The notes under the pieces are model-generated. The model did no database searches. It was given only the letters and a program-made list of their open reading frames with translations, and was not told the origin of the DNA. Both the position numbers and the translations under genes were made by a program. 64,000 nt of DNA from Gyromitra esculenta (Eukaryota; Ascomycota; Pezizomycetes; Pezizales; Discinaceae), in the NCBI GenBank assembly GCA_038503075.1, contig JBCAML010000020.1, forward strand, positions 868,001 to 932,000, in the 5' to 3' direction. Below, piece by piece: positions 55,810 through 64,000 of the stretch (positions within the stretch are counted from its first letter, which is position 1; each line of letters opens with the position of its first letter).

Positions 55810-56652
55810 TCTCACGGTTGGGTCCCTCGTTAAGCCCTTCAGTATCCCTGAAGGTGAGCAGTGCTACTTAAACAGGGTAGCAACATGTTCAAAGAGTGCA
55901 GTGTTTTCTACAAGTCCTACAAGGATCTCATGGTTTGATCCCTTGTTAAGCCCTTCAGTATCCCTGAAGGTGAGCAGTGCTACTTAAGCGAGAGGTCAAG
56001 TGACAAGAGTCACGATGTTTCTACAGGCCCTACGGGGGTCTAACTCAAGGCGAGTTAAGTGTAAAGGTTTCACAGCGACAGCGACCACGAGAGTTCTGAG
56101 GTAGAACTGAGTAGTATTAAAACAATACAACAGAAGTAAAGTAAGAACGTTGCTTAAGGAGAAAAGAAGAAGAAAATACGAGCGAACAGAATCCATCCTT
56201 TAAATACCCTGCTTTTCAACCATTATGACTCATAACCCAAAAGCAACCAAAAACCAACCGAAACACAAAGACATTATAATCCTTAACCGAGGTTCCGATC
56301 TCAACCCATACGACATTCCTATCCCATTTACTCCTTCGTATCCGTGAAAATGGAGTGTTTAACTCAAGGTGAGATATGTGCAGCAAAAGGAACAGTGACA
56401 GTGAGGGTTCTGAGGTAGAACTGTGATAGTATTCAGATAATACAGGAGAAGGGAACGAGAACGTTGCTTAAGGAGAGAAGAAGAGAAAAGACAAGAACGA
56501 CCGAATTCCTTCGCTTAAATACCCTGCTTTCCCTTATCACAACCAACAATCCACCAACAACCGAAACACAAAGACATTATGCTAAGTAACCAAAATCCGT
56601 TCCTAACCATCCCACACGATCCTAATCCATTGCCTTGCTTTGATCCGTGAAA
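55810..56652 (-). repeat. Solo LTR X in G3, holding another X
   Basis: TCTCACGG to CCGTGAAA, flanked by CTGTA/CTGCA (one mismatch). Confidence 0.87.
55926..56349 (-). repeat. Solo LTR X nested in the 55810 copy
   Basis: TCTCATGG to CCGTGAAA, flanked by AAGGA/ATGGA (one mismatch). Confidence 0.87.
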
Positions 56653-56709
56653 CTGCAGTTGGGCGGAGACCAACACACCAGCAACAGCATGGTTGGTTGG
56701 GGCATTTGT

Positions 56710-57851
56710 TTTCATGGATTAAGGTTGGGAAGTGGATTAGGGTTGGATTCGATGGTTGCGGCAAAGTTGGGAGTTTGTTATTATGTCTTTGTGTTTCGGT
56801 TGTTGTTGGGTATTGGTTGTGGTGCGGAAAGTGGGGTATTTAAGGGGTGGATTGTGTTCATTCTTCTTCTTCTTCTTTTGTTCCTTAAGCAATGTTCTCG
56901 TTTACCTTCTCCTGTCTCGTGTGAATACTATCTCAATTCTACCTCAGAATCCTTGCTGTCGCTGTTCACCTCGTTGCACTTATCTGTAACAGGGTAGTCC
57001 AACTGCTTTATAGTGGGAATAGATGTAGTAATACGGCCGTTGCAAATACTAAATCAGGTTGAGATGTTAAGAGTATTTTCGTGCAAAGTACTCAATAATC
57101 TTAAGGGCTCTACTCAGTAGTATTCTGTCTGATGAGACTGGGAAGAAGAGCAACAGGTGGCGGGGTCAGGCACTATCTTTATAGTGCTGCTGATTCACCG
57201 TCCTCTTTCTGTTCTACTCTGCTGGGGGCCCGTCAGACCCTGAGAACATGCCAAGCTATTGCGAGCGGGGCACCTCAGGATTCAGCTAATGATCACTTCT
57301 GTGCTCTCCGGCACTCCTCGGTTGTTCTATCCAGTTAGACCTTCTTGATCCGCCAGCTGCATGCCATGCCTATGCTGGATGCAGGAATCGGCGCTGATCA
57401 GTCTACTGTTGCATGTGAGGTGTCCTACACTTAATAGATTCCCTATTGCCACACCAATGGCTCTGGGCTGCTAGTTTATGCACAGATGGGTAGGAAAAGC
57501 CACCACAGGAGCTTCCTGTGTTTGGTATCACCAGAGATATATCATTGGCTCGTCGGCTAATATTATTCTCACTGGTTCCACCCCATCAGAACAGCAGGGT
57601 AGCAGGTATCCTCTAACATGTGGTAGCTACTCCACTCATGTTGATCCTTACCACCTCTCCGCTTGCCAGGTACTATTATGCTTCACTGCAGGTAACGGTA
57701 TTATAGATCCGTTACATTATCTCGCCTTGAGATAGACCTCTCGTAGAACTTGTAGAAACATTGCGCTCTTTGAACGTGTTGTTACCTCGCTTAAGTAGCA
57801 CTGCTCACCTTCAGGGATACTGAAGGGCTTAACGAGGGACTGACCGTGAGA
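56710..57851 (+). repeat. Solo LTR X in G3, holding LTR A
   Basis: TTTCATGG to CCGTGAGA, flanked by perfect TTTGT (56705-56709 and 57852-57856). Interrupted by LTR A at 56985-57716. Confidence 0.92.
56985..57716 (-). repeat. Solo LTR A (copy 8) nested in LTR X
   Basis: 732 bp, TGTAACAG to CCGTTACA, flanked by perfect TTATC (56980-56984 and 57717-57721). Confidence 0.94.
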
Positions 57852-59063
57852 TTTGTTTGTGTGGTGTCCAAATTTCCGGCATTGGGAACACTGGGTGGAG
57901 GGTCCGAAGCGGAGTTTGCATTCATATCTGACAGTGGTAGAAACGGCAGATAAGCAAGTGCGGGTGGCAGTCTCATTAGCTTTGGGGCCAGAGTGTGTGA
58001 TAACAATTGAGGAAACTGTTTTTCCTCTTCGTTTTTCAGGTAGAGTGAGCCATCTTAGGGGGAAATCCATGATAAGGCCAGGGTTGAAATTGCAGAGCTC
58101 TTGCTGAATGGCAGAGGGTTCCATAGAGGTGGGGATACTGTGTACAACAAGTTGGTGCAATGGTTCGTCAAGGTGTAGGGAACAAGCTCCTGGGATGAGG
58201 TAAAGGAATTGGCCAACTTTTCTGTAATGAGTGTTGGCAAACATGTTGTTCATGACCGTCAATGACACATTCTGGGAATGTGTGTCTATTGCCACAGACT
58301 GGATGGTGATGGAACCAATGGCAGAGTTAAGTTTATCTCTGAGTTTGGTGGGTGTCCCTTGGGTAAGGGGAGTGCCGTCACGTTTGACAATCAAATGACG
58401 AGCACGCATGGTGGGAGATGTTGAGGGAGAGGAAGATGAAGTCTTAGGGGCAGGTGCGTTAGCAGCCTGTTTAACCTTTGCTGGTTGGGGTTTTCTCTTG
58501 GGTTTGCTGGCAGCCACCTGGGCCCATTGCAAAGGCTTTGGGGCAGAAGGAGCAGGAATTGTAGCAGCAGGTGCAGGAGGAGGAGGAGCACTGATCGGTG
58601 CAGGTGGCGCTGAGGGTGCTGCTTTCCCTACTGTGAGAAGGTGCACACGCTCTTGTTTGCTTAGAGTTGGTGACACTGGAAACATGTCTGGGAGAGGTGC
58701 TAGACTCTTAGCAGCCTCTTTCAGTAGGGTGACCTCGCTTTGTAGATGCTGGATCATGTTAAAGAGGGAGGTGAAGTGAATGAGGTTCAGTTCGTCAGCC
58801 TTTGTTAGGAACTGACTAACTGTCTTGAGGGTCATGGGGGCTCCTGAGATCCTGTTGTCCTTATTTTGGATTATAGAAATTGAATTAGTGGGGTGGGAAA
58901 AGACAGGTGGTGATGGAGGAGAGGTGTCAGCTCTCTGCCGTTTTGATGGTGAGGGGGTTCTTGGTTCCACCATGGCAGTTGGGGAGGAAGCAGGAGTGAT
59001 AGAGGCTTCGCCTCTTTGGAGAGAGGGGAAGAGAGGTATAAAGATTCTTGCTGTGTCTTCTGA

Positions 59064-59470
59064 TCTCACGGTTGAGTCCCTCGTTAAGCCCTTCAGTATC
59101 CCTGAAGGTGAGCAGTGCTACTTAAAAGAGGTAACAACATGTTCAAAGAGTGCGGCGTTTCTACAAGTTCTACGAGGTGTCTATCTCAAGGCAAGATAAG
59201 TGCAGCGAAGTGAACAGCAACGGCGAGGGTTCTGAGGTAGAACCGAGATAGTATTCCAACAATTGCAGAAGAAGGTAAACAAGAACGTTGCTTAAGGAAA
59301 GAAAGGAAAAGTACAACAAACGGTGAAAACCCAGCTCTTAAATACCCCACTTTTCCCATACTCTGACACATAACCGAAACCTAACCGAACAACAAAAGCA
59401 TTGTTCAACAAAACGACCCATGACAACCAATAATTTTATCCCCGTCCGTTACCTCGTTTAATCCATGAAA
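59064..59470 (-). repeat. LTR X, 3' LTR of gypsy D
   Basis: 407 bp in element orientation TTTCATGG to CCGTGAGA. The adjoining purine tract and chromodomain prove that family X is the LTR of the C/D elements. The pol frame runs 13 bases into it before its stop. Confidence 0.93.
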
Positions 59471-61203
59471 GTAGCTCCCCCCTTCAAGCGTAAGCTCCTG
59501 CGAACACTAGGGACTGTAATAGGTCGTTGAGCCAAGAAATGGTCAACGGCTTTTACGTCTTGGAGATCTTCCGCAGGTTCCCAGGTAGGATGAGCATAAC
59601 CGGTCCATTCAACGAGGTATTGTGATTGTCCTCGATGGATTGGATGATCAAGAATTCTTTCAATAAAGTATTCTTCCTGGTCATTGACAACAATTGGAGT
59701 TGGAGGAGGAATAATTTGTCCTGGAAGAGCATTGTTGGGCACAGGCTTGAGAAGGAAAACGTGAAATACAGGATGATATTTGACCAAAAAGGGGAGATCA
59801 ATCTCATAAGCGAAAGGGGAGACAATCTTTTTTACCGCATAGAGGCCCTTCCATTTCCAATCTAGTTTCCTCGCATTACGGGTTCTTCGAATATTCTTCA
59901 TGGACACGCAGACATGGTCGTTAATCTGGTAAGCAGGGGCTGGCGTCTGATGTTTATTTGTAGCTGTCTCTTGAATGTCCTGTGCCGTTCAAATTTGGGT
60001 ACAAAGATAATCACTTAGTTCCTGCATCTTACTAGCAAAAGAAGCGGCATCTAAACTTTGGGGAGTATTCTTAGTCGGAACAACAGAGGTATCAAAACGT
60101 GGATGGTAACCATAGTTAGCAAAGAATGGGGAGACTTTGGTGCTGGCTGATTCTTGGTTATTAGCAGAGAACTCGGCCATTGGTAACCATTTACTCTTGT
60201 CTTCTTGTTGATCAGATATGTAGGAGCAAAGATATTGCTTCATCACGGCATTGAGTCTCTCTGTTTGTCCATCTGTTTCGGGGTTAAAAGCAGTGGACAT
60301 TCAAGCTTGGATCCCGAGACATTGGCAAAGTTCTTTCCAGAAGTGGGCGGTGAATTGAGTCCCGTGGTCAGAAGTAACATGCGATGGTAGTCCATGAAGT
60401 TTCCAGATATGTTGGAGATATAATTCTGCAACGTCTCTGGACTTGACTGTCGTATTACCGGGAATTAGGTGTCGCATCTTTGATAGGCGATCAACCACGA
60501 CCATTATTGCATCATATCCGTCTGATTCTGGAAGGCCTGTGACAAAGTCCATTGAAATCTCTTGCCAAGGACGGTTTGGGATAGGGAGAGGACGGAGGAC
60601 ACCTTGAGTACGTTGAGTAGCTGGCTTTGACTTTTGACAGATATGGCAATTGCGAGTATATCTGTTGATCGAGTCTCTCATCTTTGGCCAGTAATAACTT
60701 CTGGAGAGGAGTTCAAAGGTCTTATCTCGTCCCGGATGTCCTGCTGCTGGTACGTCATGGTGTCTTCGGATAAGTTCCAATCGGAGGGTGTCTAGGTTAG
60801 GGACGTAGATACATCCTCCGTAACATAGCCTTCCGTTTTCCTCGGTGCACTCGCTCAAGGTGATATTTTTTGATTGTTGATCCTTATTTCTTAGTGCTTC
60901 AAGTATCTCTTCAGGGATCTTGTCAGCAATATATCCTTCTTTGAAGAGTTGTTCAAGGGGGGCATCCAGTTCAGCAGCTTCATTTGACAAAGAAGCTGAC
61001 AACAAACTTAGCTTTAGATCAATATTTTCCTTCTTTAGCACCACCTGACTCTGGTGTGCTAATCTTTCATTCCCTTCCTTGGGGAGATCTCCCGATCTCC
61101 TAGTAAATTCGTCCGGTTTCCCTCCTTGGCTGCCTGGTCAGTAGGTGATCACAAAATCGAAGCGGGATAGATATTCGGCCCATCTGATTTGTCGACGATT
61201 GAG

Positions 61204-61613
61204 TTTCACGGATATGATGGAGAAAATGGGTCAAGGATATTGTACGGGTTGTGATAGGATCTCGGTTAGGATTATAATGTCTTTGTGTTTTGGTTGCTAT
61301 CGGTTATGGGTCATGGTGGTTGGAAAGCTGGGTATTTAAAGGATGGGTTTTGCTCGCTTGTATCTTCTTCTTCTTTCCTTAAGCAACATTCTTACTTTAC
61401 TTCTACTGTATTGTTTTAATACTACCTCAATTCTACCTCAGAATCCTCGCAGTCACTGTCGCTGTGAAAACCTTTACACTTAAGTCGCCTGGAGTTAGAT
61501 CCATGTAGGACCTGTAGAAAACTTCGTTACTCTTATCACAACAATTCTCATCTAAGTAGCTCTGCTTACCTTCTAGGATACAGAAGGGCTTAAACGAGGA
61601 TCAAACCGTAAGA
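61204..61613 (+). repeat. Solo LTR X in gypsy D RNase H
   Basis: 410 bp, TTTCACGG to CCGTAAGA, flanked by perfect TTGAG (61199-61203 and 61614-61618). Opposite orientation to its host element. Confidence 0.93.
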
Positions 61614-63563
61614 TTGAGTTGTTTAGTACTCATAAAGTATTCCAGATTTTTGTGGTCACTAATGACATCAATGGGGTGTTTGGACCCTTCTAGTTCCGGG
61701 CGCCATTCCTCAAACACGCGGATGATTGCTAGTAGTTCCTTGTCGTAAATCTCATAGTTGCATTCAGCAGGTGAATGTTTCTTGGAGAAGAACGCTACAG
61801 GGTGTAGTACTCCGGCATCATTATATTGTGACAAGGCACCTCCAGATACGAAATCTGAGGCGTCGGTTTCGACGATGGTCTTTTTGTCTGGATTGAAGTG
61901 GATGAGGATTGGGGCAGTGGTGAAGGCATGTTTGAGATTTTCAAAGGCGATGTCTGCTTCCATCATCCATTCGAAAGTAACGTCTTTATTGGTGAGTGCT
62001 TTGAGGGGGGAAGCTAGCTTTGAGATTCCGAGTATGAACCGTCGGTAGAAATTGGCGAATCCTAGGAAAGCTTGAACATCTTTCACACTCTTGGGTGTTC
62101 CCCATTCTCGGACGGCCTTGAGTTTCTCTTCGTCCATCTTGATACCATCGGGGGTCAGAATTAGGCCTAGGTACTTTGTGGTTTGTACCTCAAGTTCGCA
62201 TTTCTCTGGTTTTAACAGTATATCATTATTTTTTAACGTTTGTAGAACCTTTCGAACGTGGGTTTGATGTTCAGCAAAGGTGTCACTGTAAATCAGAATA
62301 TCGTCAAGATAGGCCGTGCAAAAAACGTCGAGATATTCTGTAAGACAATCGTTCACGAAGCGTTGAAATGTTTCTGGGGCTTTAGTGAGACCGAAAGGCA
62401 TGACTTGGTATTCATACAGGCCTTAGCGGGTGCAGAAGGCTGCCTTCCATTCCTCTCCTTCAGCAATACGTATCTGGTGGTATCCGTCATGGAGGTCTAG
62501 CTTAGTATACCATTGAGCTTTCGCAAGTCGGTCAAGGGTTTCTCGGATGAGGGGGGAGGTATATCAATCCTTGACGGTAATGGCGTTAAGACCTCGGTAG
62601 TCCACACAGTGTCGTAGAGAACCGTCAGCCTTTTTAACAAAGAGGACGGGGGATCGGGCAGGAGAGGAGCTAGCTCGGATGAATCCTTTTTCGAGATTGT
62701 CCTCGATGTACTTTTTCAGGACGATCAGCTCTTCTTGGGACATTCCATAAAGGGGTCCAAAAGGGGCGTCCTTTCCTTCTTGGAGCAGTATCCTATGATC
62801 ATAAGAACGAAGAGGGGGTAATCCTTGAGCTTTGCTTTTGTCAAACATGTCGAGGAAGTCATGATATTCTTTTGGAATTCTAGACTCCCTTTCCTCTTTG
62901 GTTGTCGTGTTGTCTATGATTTTATTAATTTCATAGAGCAACATGGCAGAAGCTTGGAAGGTTGGTTTCCTAGTAAGGGTTTTAAAGCTGGCAGCCCCGA
63001 TAAAGAATAAGTTTCGTTTGGGGGGCGCTGGGATTGACGAGGTAGATACGATAGGAGAGTGAGGGGGGCAGTGGGTGGTACAGAGTTTAGAGTTAAACTC
63101 AATACGTTTATCGGCAAAATGAAGATGAACATCGTGATGGTTCATCCAGGGGATTCCTAATACCAGGGGATAGTGACCTAGTTGGGTCACAAAGCAGGGG
63201 ATTCGTTCTTGATGTTGTTGGATAGACAAGTTGATGTCGGCAGTATGGGTGATAGCTCCGGAGGCAACAGGGCAATCATCAATGACATAAGCTGTCGAAG
63301 GGTTTTTAGAGGGGAGAGAGGCAGGGAATAGTGACTCGCAAATTCCTTATCAATGAAGCCGAATCCAGAGGCGCCAGTGTCCAATAGTGCGTTTGTTTTA
63401 ACGGTTTTATTGCTATGGGAAATGCTACAAAAAATAACAAAATGTTCCCCATCCAATTGATCCTCCACACACATATCCAACACTGAAAAACCTGAAATTG
63501 AAAACGCTGACAAAGGTAAGGAAAAAGGAACCGAAGCAGGGTCACTGGTCGACTTTGGTGAAA

Positions 63564-63573
63564 CTAGTTTAAA
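63564..63573 (-). other. Predicted -1 frameshift site UUUAAAC before the gag stop UAG
   Basis: Minus strand TTTAAAC at 63573-63567 in phase T-TTA-AAC, then TAG at 63566-63564 ends gag; pol is open in the -1 frame. Identical arrangement in gypsy C. Confidence 0.82.
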
Positions 63574-64000
63574 TTCTCGTCAGAGGCGTTTGTTGCTTCC
63601 AGGGCGAAAAACTGAGGTGGGAGTGGTGGTGGCGGCAGGGAAGAGGCAAGTGGTGTGCGGGCGGCGGGGGGTGCTGTGAGGGCTCCTCTCATGGTGGGTT
63701 TCTTGGGAGCAGAGAGACAGTTGGCGTAGGAGTAGTCAGGGGCGGCACAAAACATACATTTGCCAGTGGAACAGCGCCACTGTTTTTCTTTTTCAGAGAG
63801 TTTTCTTCGTCCATTAACCAATGTATATCTTTGGTCTTGAGGTGGGCGAGAAATATTGCTGGTGCGGCCAAAGGACAGATCCATGGGGGCCAGTCCTCCT
63901 GGTGTAAAGGAAGAAGTGGGGGTGAAGGCGGTGGGGGCACTGAATTGTCCCATGCTATCACAATCGTTGCCTTGTTTCTCTGCCTTGTGGGCTCAGATAC
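63564..64000 (-). CDS. Gypsy D gag, C-terminal part
   Basis: Open frame with DLSFGRT, a basic patch, and a zinc knuckle CMFCAAPDYSYANC in which the His of the CCHC box is Tyr (gypsy C keeps His). It ends ATNASDENLN at the frameshift site. The N-terminal capsid part lies outside the window. Role: particle formation and RNA packaging. Confidence 0.85.

Larger units (their letters stand above)
55245..59063 (-). mobile_element. ORF1-only LINE copy G3
   Basis: T(19) at 55245-55263, tail, 3' UTR, then ORF1 in pieces (55635-55809, 56653-56709, 57852-59063). No ORF2. The 5' leader is cut by gypsy D at 59064. More diverged than G1 and G2, hence older. Interrupted by X at 55810-56652 (holding another X) and X at 56710-57851 (holding LTR A). 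Confidence 0.88.
55635..59063 (-). pseudogene. ORF1 of LINE G3, split by solo LTRs
   Basis: The N-terminal 400 codons are open from the start Met region (MxSEDTARIF) and keep the Pro/Ala linker and first zinc knuckle (CSQCRKFGHHTNK). The remaining knuckles are at 55800-55640 beyond the LTR insertions. The sequence differs from G1 at many residues but stays open in the N-terminal part, suggesting it coded for protein before being broken by insertions. Confidence 0.83.
59458..63573 (-). pseudogene. Gypsy D pol: protease, RT, RNase H, integrase, chromodomain (several stops)
   Basis: Entered from gag by -1 frameshift at 63573-63567. Protease LLDTGASGF near 63390. RT: VDYRGLN near 62590, TGA at about 62561 (Arg in relatives, same TGA in gypsy C), another stop near 62425, [13 protein letters not shown] at 62401, catalytic YLDD intact near 62310. 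RNase H ETDASDF near 61860. LTR X interrupts at 61204-61613. Integrase: HHCC finger (RRHHDVPAAGHPG..CHICQ), MDFVTGLPESDGYD, SDHGTQF, TGA at 60303-60301 (CGA in gypsy C), then NPETDGQTERLN. Chromodomain YFIERILDHP..YLVEWTGYAHPTWEP near 59700-59590. The frame ends at TAA 59458, inside the LTR. Inactive. Confidence 0.9.
59064..64000 (-). mobile_element. Ty3/gypsy chromovirus D, 3' LTR to gag
   Basis: Minus-strand element running off the right edge. 3' LTR X at 59064-59470, purine tract at 59474-59484 (element strand AAGGGGGGAGC) plus TAC, chromodomain, integrase, RNase H, RT, protease and the gag C-terminus. Inserted into LINE G3. Carries a solo LTR X at 61204-61613. Confidence 0.93.

Overview
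This window is transposon-dense chromosomal DNA from a filamentous ascomycete (Pezizomycotina). Evidence: a fungal serine O-acetyltransferase of the MetX fold with a 78-nt intron, a GT32 mannosyltransferase with a 52-nt intron, Ty3/gypsy chromoviruses, Tad1-like LINEs, Tc1/mariner elements and a Plavaka-type transposase relic. A truffle-like Pezizomycete is possible but not shown. No operons, CRISPR arrays or rRNA genes were seen.

Only two host genes look intact: the acetyltransferase (23538-25193, minus) and the glycosyltransferase (28500-29667, plus). They sit in a low-transposon island at about 22.2-30.6 kb. A third, unrecognised gene (33147-35002, minus) is split by a solo LTR.

Layout: 1-3968, 3' part of gypsy A with its 3' LTR. 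3969-9745, a LINE ORF1/ORF2 fragment between two tail-to-tail copies (G4, G1) of an ORF1-only LINE. 9979-20494, a mariner holding a solo LTR A that holds a complete 7.9-kb gypsy B. 20521-22208, four nested solo LTRs of family X. 25624-27604, a small TIR element holding a second mariner. 31.1-41.4 kb, tandem repeats, solo LTRs, a Plavaka relic and a third mariner. 41484-43886, ORF1-only LINE G2. 43887-50986, gypsy C, itself hit by four solo LTRs. 50987-54490, LINE E (ORF2 and 3' tail). 54898-55174, a hAT-type MITE with an 8-bp duplication. 55245-59063, ORF1-only LINE G3. 59064-64000, gypsy D, running off the right edge.

Three LTR families are named here. A is about 735 bp with TG..CA ends. B is 858 bp with TG..CA ends. 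X is about 410 bp, ends in TTTCACGG..CCGTGAGA, and is the LTR of gypsy C and D. Almost all copies are solo LTRs with 5-bp target duplications, which give a clear order of insertion.

The most notable systems are the ORF1-only LINE family, which shares its 3' tail with the ORF2-bearing LINE and was probably moved by it in trans, and a conserved UUUAAAC-UAG gag/pol junction in gypsy C and D that predicts -1 frameshifting. Nonsense codons in the elements are mostly C-to-T type, as expected from RIP or cytosine methylation.
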